DNA of 37,026 nucleotides. Source: Clostridia bacterium (GTDB taxonomy: Bacteria > Bacillota > Clostridia > Oscillospirales > Ruminococcaceae). Below, one piece after another: positions 7,282 through 14,690 of the stretch (the stretch's first letter is position 1; the number at the start of each line of letters is the position of its first letter). The stretch is from positions 1 to 37,026 of the forward strand of contig JAGKVC010000019.1 of NCBI GenBank assembly GCA_021152595.1, in the 5' to 3' direction. The position numbers were made by a program, and so were the translations under genes. A model generated the notes under the pieces. That model was given only the letters and a program-made list of their open reading frames with translations, made no database searches and was not told the DNA's origin.

Positions 7282-7725
7282 ATGTTTCGTTTTCTGACAG
7301 ATGAAACTGACAACCGCGAAAAGAGTGCGGAACGGATTGCATATCTCGAACAGAAATACGGAATCGTATTTCCGGAGATTCTGAGACAGCTTTACGCGAA
7401 AACTGACAGCGGCGAAATGAAAATGTGCGAAATGGAAATCGGCGGACGCACATTTGTTGCTGCAAATCTCGTGACGCTCGAAGAAGGCGACATGGATTTT
7501 GAATATGCTGCCGATGATGTCCGCGATGAGCCGATGTGCAATTTTATCCCTGCGGACTGGTATCCGATTGCCTATGACAACGGCGGCAGCTTTTTCTACT
7601 GGTGCAGCAGCACGCAGCAGGTCTTTTTTGTTGACTCTGAAAATGTGGATGAAAAGGTGCTGATCGCCGAAAATCCGGAAGCATTCATTGAACTGCTGAA
7701 CAATTCGGTTGCAGAGGCGGAATAA
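7282..7725 (+). CDS. SMI1/KNR4 (SUKH) family protein
   Basis: This is a 147-residue single-domain protein. The N-terminus carries the SUKH pattern, a charged helix then K-Y-G-I-V-F-P-E-I-L-R-Q-L-Y. The middle has Y-P-I-A-Y-D-N-G-G-S-F-F-Y-W, the conserved second half of the SMI1/KNR4 fold, and A-E-N-P-E-A-F-I near the end. Many SUKH proteins are immunity proteins for polymorphic toxins, while others are general adaptor proteins; no toxin gene is visible nearby, so the role is open. A strong AAGGAGG site lies upstream of the ATG. It is followed after 63 nt by the damaged methyltransferase gene. Confidence 0.8.
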   Translation: MFRFLTDETDNREKSAERIAYLEQKYGIVFPEILRQLYAKTDSGEMKMCEMEIGGRTFVAANLVTLEEGDMDFEYAADDVRDEPMCNFIPADWYPIAYDNGGSFFYWCSSTQQVFFVDSENVDEKVLIAENPEAFIELLNNSVAEAE

Positions 7726-7788
7726 TCCCCCCGTATCTGCGTTTTTGCGGAAAGAAGCGCGGACACATCGGCGCTGTAAGGTGATAGA

Positions 7789-8286
7789 ATGGATATTGTA
7801 CAGCAATTTTATAACAATCTTGCCGGACAGTATGACAGGCTGTTCCGCGACTGGGATGCATCTGTCAGCGAGCAGGCGGCGATCCTTGACCGGCTGTTCT
7901 CCGGATGCGGATTTGACCGCTCGGCGCGCATTCTCGACTGCGCCTGCGGCATCGGGACACAGGCGATCGGGCTGGCGGCGCTTGGGTATCCGGTCACTGC
8001 CTCCGATTTTTCGGATGCGGCGCTCTCTCAGGCTGCTGAACGTGCTGCGAAACACGGCGTTTCTGTTCGGTTTGCTCATACGGATTTCCGCAGGCTCGCG
8101 GAAGTCTTTCCGGAGCAGTTTGACATTGTCATTGCAATGGACAATGCGCTGCCGCATATGCTGACAAAACCGGATCTGGAATCTGCGGTCCGGAGCATTA
8201 TCGGGCAGGTGCGGAAAGGCGGCATCTTTGCTGAAATGCCGGAGGAATCCGGATACTATCAGCCGGTTGTCCTTGCGAAAACATGA
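7789..8286 (+). CDS. Class I SAM-dependent methyltransferase, apparently internally deleted
   Basis: The 165-residue product starts like a family of about 245-residue methyltransferases: F-Y-N-N-L-A-G-Q-Y-D near residue 7, then the SAM motif I L-D-C-A-C-G-I-G-T-Q-A near residue 49. T-A-S-D-F-S is motif II, and A-M-D-N-A-L-P-H-M is motif IV. After V-R-K-G-G-I-F (about residue 145), where the family continues with roughly 80 residues of substrate-binding strands, the sequence jumps to M-P-E-E-S-G-Y-Y-Q-P-V-V-L-A-K. That stretch is the usual extreme C-terminus. I infer an in-frame internal deletion. AAGGTG precedes the ATG. SAM binding may survive, but a complete fold is doubtful. The family length is from memory, not from a search. 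Confidence 0.72.
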   Translation: MDIVQQFYNNLAGQYDRLFRDWDASVSEQAAILDRLFSGCGFDRSARILDCACGIGTQAIGLAALGYPVTASDFSDAALSQAAERAAKHGVSVRFAHTDFRRLAEVFPEQFDIVIAMDNALPHMLTKPDLESAVRSIIGQVRKGGIFAEMPEESGYYQPVVLAKT

Positions 8287-8528
8287 TCCGGAACAGATGC
8301 AGCGGATTGGATGCAGCCGGAAAGAATCATCATTCGCAATCCCGAAATACACAGATCATAAATCCGTTTTCTATGAAATTGTCAAGGTTCTAAGCGCCTG
8401 CTGGCGTTTGCAGACGGTACGGATCCGAGCGCTCGAGTAAAGAGTTGAATCTCGCTGCCGCCTGACATCGTTTCCGGAGCCGGTCGCTTCTGTCATTTCA
8501 ACCGCTCCGCAGCGCCACACTTTGTGTG
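8287..8528. other. Intergenic stretch without a recognisable gene
   Basis: No supported gene, promoter or terminator was found here. Short open frames exist but have no ribosome-binding site or recognisable domain. This stretch begins a 519-nt gap up to queF, the rest of which is repeat-rich and listed separately. Confidence 0.5.
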
Positions 8529-8580
8529 AATTAGAAATGAGAAATTAGAAATGAGAAATTGTGGTGTCCGCTGCGCGGAC
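8529..8580. repeat. 14-bp tandem repeat with an adjoining perfect hairpin
   Basis: The unit AAATTAGAAATGAG occurs twice in a row and begins a third time (8529-8560). GTCCGC-TGC-GCGGAC, a perfect 6-bp hairpin, follows at 8566-8580. A related hairpin, ATCCGC-TGC-GCGGAT, recurs near 12712, so this looks like a species-level intergenic repeat element. Confidence 0.7.
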
Positions 8581-8639
8581 GAATCTGTAGATAGTTGGGA
8601 GTTATTGAAATAAGGAGAAAGGCGGAAGATTTTTAGATG

Positions 8640-8722
8640 TGAATAGAGAAAAGTGAAGAGTGATGAGTGAAGAATACTTCCTCTCTCCTGCTTCCTACTT
8701 CCTAACTCCTCCCTCTATATAG
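8640..8722. repeat. Purine-rich then pyrimidine-rich low-complexity segment with CTTCCTA heptamers
   Basis: A run made almost only of A and G (8643-8673) is followed by a run almost only of C and T (8681-8716) that contains CTTCCTA repeated in tandem. The two halves could pair partly into a long hairpin. Short heptamer repeats of this kind are common non-coding elements in Clostridia and cyanobacteria. Confidence 0.55.
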
Positions 8723-8763
8723 GGGTACCAAAACCGCCAAAAGTTGCACGTTTTCGTACAACA

Positions 8764-8779
8764 ATTACAAATTTGTAAT
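8764..8779. promoter_or_regulatory. Perfect 16-bp palindrome upstream of queF (operator candidate)
   Basis: ATTACAAATTTGTAAT is a perfect inverted repeat, 26 nt upstream of the queF start codon. Just before it, GTTGCACG-TTTT-CGTACAAC forms a near-perfect hairpin (8743-8762). The position suits a repressor operator or a leader structure. The regulator is unknown, and no clear preQ1 riboswitch or -35/-10 pair was found. Confidence 0.45.
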
Positions 8780-8805
8780 CAAATATTAAGAAATGAGGCC
8801 TTATT

Positions 8806-9300
8806 ATGAACGAACGCGACAGAGAACAGGAGGGCATTACGCTCCTCGGCAATCAGCATACCAAATATCCGCAGGACTATGATCCCTCGGTGCTCGAAAC
8901 CTTTGAGAACAAGCACCCCGGACGCGATTACTTCGTCAAATTCAACTGCCCCGAATTCACCAGCCTTTGCCCGATCACCGGTCAGCCGGATTTTGCGACG
9001 ATCTACATTTCCTATGTGCCGCGCATCAAAATGGTCGAGAGCAAGTCGCTCAAGCTCTATCTCTTCAGCTTCCGCAATCACGGGGATTTCCACGAGGACT
9101 GCGTCAATATCATCATGAATGATCTTATCAAACTGATGGAGCCCAGCTATATCGAGGTCTGGGGCAAGTTTTTACCGCGCGGCGGCATCTCCATTGATCC
9201 CTACTGCAACTACGGCATGCCGGGGACAAAATGGGAGCAGGTCGCGTGGGATCGCCTGACGCATCACGATCTCTACCCGGAGCAGGTGAATAACCGATGA
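8806..9300 (+). CDS. queF: NADPH-dependent 7-cyano-7-deazaguanine reductase (preQ0 to preQ1)
   Basis: QueF reduces the nitrile of preQ0 to the aminomethyl of preQ1, using two NADPH. The 164-residue protein is the short, unimodular type. The catalytic Cys55 lies in S-L-C-P-I-T-G-Q-P-D-F, with the catalytic Asp62 in the same stretch. The QueF signature E-S-K-S-L-K-L-Y-L is at residues 78-86, followed by S-F-R-N-H and F-H-E-D-C. GAGG 7 nt before the ATG supports the start. With folE, queD, queE and queC upstream, the window encodes the whole GTP-to-preQ1 route, although queF is separated by three unrelated genes and a repeat-rich gap. The next frame overlaps its stop by 4 nt (ATGA). Confidence 0.95.
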   Translation: MNERDREQEGITLLGNQHTKYPQDYDPSVLETFENKHPGRDYFVKFNCPEFTSLCPITGQPDFATIYISYVPRIKMVESKSLKLYLFSFRNHGDFHEDCVNIIMNDLIKLMEPSYIEVWGKFLPRGGISIDPYCNYGMPGTKWEQVAWDRLTHHDLYPEQVNNR

Positions 9301-9872
9301 TGAAGCTGCAGGCAGGCGGCAGGGATATCACGGTTTTCGGCGGAAAACAGGCGGAAACCGTCGTCTGGATGCATACCTTTTCCGATGAGGCGCAGGTCGC
9401 TTTTGATCTGCTGCCGGAGGAGATGCAGGCGAATACTGCTGTCGCGGCAATCGCTGTGCCGGATCCGGACTGGAATGCCGTTCTCTCGCCGTGGGAGGCG
9501 CCTGCGCTCTTCAAAAATGAGCCGCCCTTTGCAGGAAATGCCGATACACATTTGCACATTCTGACAGACAGCATCATGCCGGAGGTCTGCGCGGCGTGCG
9601 GCTTTGCACCGAAGCGGAATCTCATTGCAGGGTATTCGCTCGCGGGGCTTTTTGCGCTCTATGCGCTCTGGAATACCGATCTGTTCAGCGGCGGCGCGAG
9701 TGTTTCCGGCTCCCTTTGGTATCCTGAGTTTTCTGCGTATCTGCGTGAAAATCAGCCGGTGCGGAAACCGGATGCCGTCTACCTTTCGCTCGGTGACCGC
9801 GAGTGCAGAGCGCGCAATCCTGTCCTTGCTGCCGTGCAGGAGCAGACGGAGCATGTCGCGGCATTTTTGCAT
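9297..9872 (+). pseudogene. Remnant of an alpha/beta-hydrolase esterase lacking its C-terminus and stop codon
   Basis: About 192 codons match a putative esterase fold: V-V-W-M-H-T-F near residue 22, the nucleophile motif A-G-Y-S-L-A-G with Ser114, S-V-S-G-S-L-W, then S-L-G-D-R-E with a candidate catalytic Asp167. The last part, which would bring the catalytic His (usually G-G-H-F) and the final helix, is missing. After A-A-F-L-H-T the frame runs on through A/T-rich promoter and leader DNA and enters the next gene in frame, without a stop. It starts inside the queF stop codon (ATGA), so it was once the second gene of a queF operon. I read it as a 3'-truncated pseudogene. A 1070-residue fusion is formally possible but would bury a signal peptide at residue 229. 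Confidence 0.7.
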
Positions 9873-9917
9873 ACTTTGAATATATGTATTTTATCCAGTT
9901 TTTCTTGTAATTACACA

Positions 9918-9946
9918 TTGTATTTGTACAGCAGTCAGGTTATAAT
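9918..9946 (+). promoter_or_regulatory. Promoter of the GH43/CE1 gene
   Basis: TTGTAT at 9918-9923, a 17-bp spacer and a perfect TATAAT at 9941-9946 lie 34 nt upstream of the ATG at 9981. An AGGGGG ribosome-binding site is at 9968-9973. This pair supports initiation at 9981 rather than read-through from the esterase remnant. Confidence 0.8.
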
Positions 9947-9980
9947 AAGAATAGAAATTATATACTTAGGGGGAATATCC

Positions 9981-12509
9981 ATGAAATCAATCAAAAAGAA
10001 AATCCGTCTCGGCATCGCTGCCGGCGCGATGATCTGTCTCGGTGCAGTTGCGCAGACAAGCGTCCTCGATGCCTCCGCCCACAACCCGATTGTGCAGACA
10101 AGTTTTACACCTGATCCTGCACCGGTTGTATTCGGTGATGAGCTCTGGGTCTTCACCGGATGCGACAAGGACGCTGCCAACAGCAACTACACGATGATCG
10201 GCTGGCAGGCGTTCTCAACAAAGGACATGCAGAACTGGACCGACCACGGCATGATCCTCAAGGATACCGACTTCTCATGGTGCAATGCGAATGACGCGTG
10301 GGCTTCGCAGTGCATCGAGCGCAACGGCAAATACTACTTCTACTTCACGACTACCAATAAATCCGGCGGCGGAAGAGCCATCGGCGTTGCGGTTGCGGAC
10401 AATCCCGAAGGCCCCTACAAGGATGTGCTCGGCAAGCCGCTCTGCGGTCCGAACTGGTGGTACATTGATCCGACTGTCATCATCGACGACGACGGACAGG
10501 CATGGCTCATGTTCGGCAACCCGACCTGCTACTATGTCAAGCTGAAAGAGGATATGGTCACGCTCGACGGGCAGATTCAGGAGTTCCCGATGACCACGAA
10601 GGCTTTCGGCCCCGGCAAGAACGGCTGCGGCTACGGTGAAGGTCCGTGGATCTACAAGCATAAGGATCTCTATTACCTCGTCTATGCCTGCTTCTACGGC
10701 TCAGACGGCGGCGAGAGCCAGGCTTATGCGACGGCGCCGTCTGTTACCGGCCCGTGGAAATTCGGCAACCAGATCCAGAAGCAGTCGAACTGCTTTACCA
10801 CGCACGGCGGCATCATCGACTATAAGGATCACTCCTACCTCTTCTATCACAAGAACGGCCTCAAGGGCGGCGGTACCTTCAACAGAAGCGCAAGCTGTGA
10901 GGAGTTCACGTTCAATCCGGACGGCTCCATTCCGATGATCAACTTCACCGATGAAGGTCCGAAGCAGCTCGAAGCTCTCAATCCGTATCAGCGCGTTGAG
11001 GCGGAGACCATCAACTTCGCTTCCGGCATCAAGACTGAGAAGATCGACGCAGGTACGCTCGCAATCGGCTTCATCGAAAACGGCGATTATACGAAGGTTT
11101 CCGGTGTGGACTTCGGCGAGAAGGGTGCTGCGGAATTCTATGCATCCGTTTCCTCGAACGGCTCCGGCGGTAAGATTGAGCTGCATCTCGATAAGGTTGA
11201 CGGTCCGGTGATCGGTACGGTCGATGTTCCCGTTACCGGCGGCTGGCAGGAATGGACAACCGTCAGCGGCAAGTGCGCAGGCGCGACCGGTCAGCATGAT
11301 CTGTTCCTCAAGTTCTCCGGCGGCGAAAGCTACCTCTTTAATGTGGACTGGTGGCAGTTCAAGGAAACCGGCGATACTTCCACCGTTACACCGGGTACCG
11401 AAGTCAATGAGTTCGGCGGTGTGATTACCAAGAATAAGGATTCCGGTATCCTCGGCGATGTCAACGGCGACAGCGTGATCAGCGCGGTCGATCTCTCCTA
11501 TGCAAAGTCCATGCTGCTCAAGGGCGAGACCGATAAGACCAAGATCAAGCCCGCTGATATCAACTGCAACAAGGTTCTTGAGCCTGAGGATATTGCATGG
11601 TATGTCGATTTCCTCACCGGCAAGACCGACAAGTATCTCGATAAGATCGTTCCGGATGAGCCGGAATATACGCCCTATAACTACAATGCAAACGTGACCT
11701 TCCATAAGGCTCCGGAGCAGAACGGCAAGAACTACTTTAAGGATCAGCCTGCAAATCACGGTCAGGTCATCAAGGAGAACTACAACGGCATCAACGGCAA
11801 CAAGACCATGTATGTCTATGTTCCCTACGGCTATGATGCGTCCAAGCAGTACAACATCTTCTACCTGATGCACGGCGGCGGAGAGAGCGAGGAAACCTGC
11901 TTCAACGACAACGGCATCAACATCGACGTCATGCTCGACAACATGATCGCAAACGGCGATATCGAGCCGATGATCGTCGTTACCCCGACCTTCAACAAGG
12001 CTCCGGACGGCGCAGGCGATGTCTGGAAGGAAATGCGCGAGACCATTATCCCGTATGTTGAGGGCAAGTATTCCACCTATGCGGAATCTACCTCGATCGA
12101 GGATCTCAAGAAGTCGCGCTTCCACCGCGCATACGGCGGATTCTCGATGGGCGGCGGTTCGACATGGAGAATGTTCTGCAATAACCTCGATATCTGCGCT
12201 TACTATATGCCGCTTTCCGGTCATAGCTGGGACGGCGCGGCAGGCGTTCAGAATGCGATCGACAAGGGCGGCTACCAGAAGGACGATTACTACATCTTTG
12301 CTGCAACCGGTACCGAGGACATCGCTTACGGCAACATGGTTCCGCTCATGAATACCCTCAAGAGCGATACCAAGCGCTTTACCTATACGAGTGACTTCTC
12401 CAAGGGCAACCTCTACTTCCTTGAGGCGCCGGGTGAGACGCACTGGTGGGGCATTGTCCGCCACTATGTCTATGACGCACTGCCTTACTTCTTCCACGAG
12501 GGAAAGTAA
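9981..12509 (+). CDS. Secreted cellulosomal enzyme: GH43 - CBM6 - dockerin - CE1 feruloyl/acetyl esterase
   Basis: This 842-residue exported enzyme probably removes arabinose or xylose and feruloyl/acetyl groups from arabinoxylan. Residues 1-34 form a signal peptide (M-K-S-I-K-K-K start, hydrophobic core, cut near A-S-A). GH43 spans about 35-320, with candidate catalytic Asp in F-T-P-D-P-A-P, Asp in Y-I-D-P-T-V and the acid Glu in G-E-G-P-W-I. CBM6 is about 333-460 (Y-Q-R-V-E-A-E to V-D-W-W-Q-F). A type I dockerin with two calcium loops (G-D-V-N-G-D-S and D-I-N-C-N-K) is near 490-550. CE1 fills 570-842, with the nucleophile in G-F-S-M-G-G (about 722) and the His in G-E-T-H-W-W (about 820). 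The dockerin lies inside, not at the end. It has its own promoter, an AGGGGG site and a terminator. Confidence 0.93.
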   Translation: MKSIKKKIRLGIAAGAMICLGAVAQTSVLDASAHNPIVQTSFTPDPAPVVFGDELWVFTGCDKDAANSNYTMIGWQAFSTKDMQNWTDHGMILKDTDFSWCNANDAWASQCIERNGKYYFYFTTTNKSGGGRAIGVAVADNPEGPYKDVLGKPLCGPNWWYIDPTVIIDDDGQAWLMFGNPTCYYVKLKEDMVTLDGQIQEFPMTTKAFGPGKNGCGYGEGPWIYKHKDLYYLVYACFYGSDGGESQAYATAPSVTGPWKFGNQIQKQSNCFTTHGGIIDYKDHSYLFYHKNGLKGGGTFNRSASCEEFTFNPDGSIPMINFTDEGPKQLEALNPYQRVEAETINFASGIKTEKIDAGTLAIGFIENGDYTKVSGVDFGEKGAAEFYASVSSNGSGGKIELHLDKVDGPVIGTVDVPVTGGWQEWTTVSGKCAGATGQHDLFLKFSGGESYLFNVDWWQFKETGDTSTVTPGTEVNEFGGVITKNKDSGILGDVNGDSVISAVDLSYAKSMLLKGETDKTKIKPADINCNKVLEPEDIAWYVDFLTGKTDKYLDKIVPDEPEYTPYNYNANVTFHKAPEQNGKNYFKDQPANHGQVIKENYNGINGNKTMYVYVPYGYDASKQYNIFYLMHGGGESEETCFNDNGINIDVMLDNMIANGDIEPMIVVTPTFNKAPDGAGDVWKEMRETIIPYVEGKYSTYAESTSIEDLKKSRFHRAYGGFSMGGGSTWRMFCNNLDICAYYMPLSGHSWDGAAGVQNAIDKGGYQKDDYYIFAATGTEDIAYGNMVPLMNTLKSDTKRFTYTSDFSKGNLYFLEAPGETHWWGIVRHYVYDALPYFFHEGK

Positions 12510-12557
12510 TCAGGTGACACAGGCGGATTGCTTCTGATTCGCGGAAATATCAATAAA

Positions 12558-12596
12558 AGAAACCGCTCCTATTGCGTAAATGGGAGCGGTTTTCTT
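12558..12596 (+). terminator. Rho-independent terminator after the GH43/CE1 gene
   Basis: A 10-bp stem, AAACCGCTCC with GGAGCGGTTT (12560-12569 and 12583-12592), and a 13-nt loop are followed by TTTTCTTA. It is also the first part of a repeated module described in the next entries. Confidence 0.85.
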
Positions 12597-12608
12597 ACAT
12601 TTCGACAT

Positions 12609-12690
12609 AAAATGGGAGTCCAGAGGGATAGTATCCCTCTGGTGGGAGTTTGAGGGCAACGCCCTCATGATCAATCCGTCGGAGATACCG
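12609..12690. repeat. 82-bp intergenic repeat, copy 1
   Basis: This copy and the one at 12935-13016 differ at one base across about 82 bp. Each contains CCAGAGGGATA-G-TATCCCTCTGG, a near-perfect 23-nt hairpin, and TGAGGGC-AAC-GCCCTCA. The preceding terminator and spacer are also similar in both copies, so the repeated module is about 135 bp long. Confidence 0.85.
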
Positions 12691-12880
12691 TGAAAAATGT
12701 ATCCGCTGCGCGGATGCTATTTTGAATGGGCGCCTCTATCGCAGGTGCCCAAGCCCACGAGCTCTTGAACGCTGGGGGCGTTTCGCTCGTTGCGACGAGC
12801 GACCAAAGGGCGCCGCCCTTTGGAAACCTGCAAGCCTTTGAAAAGGCTTGAGCGAAACTTTTATTATGCTGTGCGCCGAC
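12691..12880. other. Array of short perfect hairpins between the two repeat copies
   Basis: No gene was found. Successive inverted repeats include ATCCGC-TGC-GCGGAT, GGCGCCT/AGGTGCC, TCGCTCGT-TGCG-ACGAGCGA, CCAAAGGGC/GCCCTTTGG and AAGCCTTT-GA-AAAGGCTT. The CCAAAGGG-type hairpin recurs near 29739, which suggests a dispersed element rather than chance. Confidence 0.6.
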
Positions 12881-12920
12881 AGAAAAGCCGCTCCATTTGC
12901 CAAAACAGGAGCGGCTTTAT
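12881..12920 (-). terminator. Terminator for the leftward ispE operon
   Basis: An 11-bp perfect stem, AAAGCCGCTCC with GGAGCGGCTTT (12884-12894 and 12908-12918), has TTTTCT on its leftward side. It lies about 100 nt beyond the ispE stop, with repeat copy 2 in between. Confidence 0.7.
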
Positions 12921-12934
12921 CACATTTTCACACA

Positions 12935-13016
12935 AAAATGGGAGTCCAGAGGGATAGTATCCCTCTGGTGGGAGTTTGAGGGCAACGCCCTCATGATCAA
13001 TCCATCGGAGATACCG
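12935..13016. repeat. 82-bp intergenic repeat, copy 2
   Basis: This is nearly identical to the copy at 12609-12690 (one base differs) and carries the same two hairpins. It ends 6 nt before the ispE stop codon. Confidence 0.85.
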
Positions 13017-13021
13017 CATCA

Positions 13022-13873
13022 TCACTCCGGTACGGTTTCGGTCACGGAGACGAATGCAAGCCCTGCTGCGCGGAGATCGGCGGCGCAGGCTTCCAATCGC
13101 TGCGGCTCGGCACATCCTGCAAAGACTGCTGCGCCGCTGCCCGATAATACCGGATTTAAGCCGTGCTGCTTCATGATCCGGCGAATGACCTCGACCTCGG
13201 GCAGATCCGTGATCGCGTCAAAATGATTGCCGCATACCGAAAATAACGTATCTGCGTCCTGACTGAGCGCGCTGATTACATGATCGGTATGCTGCGGCAG
13301 GGGAGCGCTGTATGCATCCAGACGGCGGTATGCCTCCGGTGTCGATATGCCGGATGTCCCCTTTGCAATCACCAGCGGATAACGCGGAAGCTCCGGCAGG
13401 GGCGTCAGGCGGTCGCCGATTCCCTCTGCATAACATGTGCCGCCGTACAGGAAAAATGCACAGTCTGCACCGAGCGATGCCGCGATTTCATGCAGCGATT
13501 CGTCCGTTACGGGCAGATCAAACAGCCTGCGGATGCCCTTCAGTGCTGCGGCACAATCCGAACTGCCGCCGCCCATGCCAGCCTGCGAGGGGATCTGCTT
13601 TTCCAGATGAATCCGCAAACCGCAGGGATTTTCGCCGAGCAGCTTCACCGCCGCTTTCCATACCAGATTGTGCGAATCGCACGGAACATCCGGTACATTG
13701 CAGGTCAGGCGCAGCGGCTCATCCGGCGCGGTTTTCGTGAATGTCAGCGTGTCATATATGCCGACCGTCTGAAAGATGCTGCGCATGGTGTGATACCCGT
13801 TCGGCAGTTTGCCGGTGATATCCAGCGAGAGATTGATCTTTGCAGGCGTGCGGATTGTCAGTGAATCACTCAT
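13022..13873 (-). CDS. ispE: 4-diphosphocytidyl-2-C-methyl-D-erythritol kinase
   Basis: IspE phosphorylates CDP-methylerythritol in the MEP isoprenoid pathway. The 283-residue GHMP kinase has P-A-K-I-N-L-S-L with the catalytic Lys12 and G-Y-H for substrate binding. The ATP loop P-S-Q-A-G-M-G-G-G-S-S-D is near residues 95-106, and the catalytic Asp near residue 137 is in L-G-A-D-C-A-F-F. L-S-G-S-G-A-A-V-F is near the end. AAAGGAG 8 nt upstream and an ATGA overlap with the preceding hydrolase support the start. It is the last gene of a leftward operon and is followed by repeats and a terminator. Confidence 0.96.
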   Translation of the reverse strand: MSDSLTIRTPAKINLSLDITGKLPNGYHTMRSIFQTVGIYDTLTFTKTAPDEPLRLTCNVPDVPCDSHNLVWKAAVKLLGENPCGLRIHLEKQIPSQAGMGGGSSDCAAALKGIRRLFDLPVTDESLHEIAASLGADCAFFLYGGTCYAEGIGDRLTPLPELPRYPLVIAKGTSGISTPEAYRRLDAYSAPLPQHTDHVISALSQDADTLFSVCGNHFDAITDLPEVEVIRRIMKQHGLNPVLSGSGAAVFAGCAEPQRLEACAADLRAAGLAFVSVTETVPE

Positions 13874-14690
13874 GAACCGGACTCCTTTCAGGCTCCGTCA
13901 GCCACGTCAGGATACGGGGATAGAAATCCTTAGCCTCGTCATAGACGGCGTGGCTGTATTCCTCATACATGATGAGCTTGCTGTTCGGGATGCGCGCGGC
14001 AATCAGCCTTGATGCCTCGCCGCCGACGATCCGGTCTTTCTCTGCGCCGATCACGAGCGTCGGGCTTGCAATCTCCCCAAGCTGATCCAGAGCATCGTGC
14101 GAAAGACAGGATGCGAAAATAATCTGTGCGCGCTTGGGTTCGGCAGGCTTTGTCGTGCGGTTGACAATTTTCAGAAGCTGCTTGTTTTTTCGCAGATAAT
14201 CCTCCGTATAGGAGCGCTCTGCCGTATCCTGCATCAGGCGGTCGTATGCGCCGAGCGTATCCCAGAGCATCCACGCGGAGATTGCCTCCTGCGTCATGGG
14301 GGACATGCGTGCGGATGTCACTGCCAGCACAAGCTTCCCCACTTTGCCCGGATACCGGAGCGCGAGCTGCTGCGCGATCATGCCGCCCTGCGATACACCG
14401 AGAACATCTGCCTCTTCGATCTGCTTCTGCTCCATGATGCGCGCGATATCATCCGCCATATCCGCTGTGGTGAAGCCCTTTGGCATTGCATAGCGGTGGC
14501 TGATAAAATGGACATTGTATACTTTTGCGAATTTGCGGTACATCAGCGAGAGGGGGAGCGCCATGCCCTTGACTGTTTTGAAGGCATCGCCGGCGCCCGG
14601 CAGAATGATCAGATGCCGGCTGCCGCTGCCGAAGGATGCTGTCTCACATTCTGCATCCCCGATGCAGATGCGTTCATTCTTCACGCTCAT
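13866..14690 (-). CDS. Alpha/beta-fold hydrolase
   Basis: This is a roughly 274-residue serine hydrolase. The strand before the lid reads L-I-I-L-P-G-A-G-D. The nucleophile elbow is G-V-S-Q-G-G-M near residue 115, the acid is probably the Asp in G-A-E-K-D-R, and the His is in Y-S-H-A-V-Y-D-E near the end. The start was placed at ATG 14690, which has GGAG 9 nt upstream. ATG 14696 is also possible, and the long N-terminal extension from 14861 is only the shadow of the CPBP gene. It overlaps the CPBP gene by about 17 nt and ispE by 8 nt, so translation is coupled. The substrate is unknown, with esterase- or lipase-like activity likely. Confidence 0.85.
   Translation of the reverse strand: MSVKNERICIGDAECETASFGSGSRHLIILPGAGDAFKTVKGMALPLSLMYRKFAKVYNVHFISHRYAMPKGFTTADMADDIARIMEQKQIEEADVLGVSQGGMIAQQLALRYPGKVGKLVLAVTSARMSPMTQEAISAWMLWDTLGAYDRLMQDTAERSYTEDYLRKNKQLLKIVNRTTKPAEPKRAQIIFASCLSHDALDQLGEIASPTLVIGAEKDRIVGGEASRLIAARIPNSKLIMYEEYSHAVYDEAKDFYPRILTWLTEPERSPVHE

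Noticed and set aside
7195..8352. 385-codon leftward open frame opposite the SUKH and methyltransferase genes
   Set aside because: Both rightward genes have motifs and ribosome-binding sites; the leftward frame has neither.
10701..12497. 598-codon leftward open frame opposite the GH43/CE1 gene
   Set aside because: It is antisense to a multi-domain enzyme whose motifs are all intact; the translation shows no recognisable domain.
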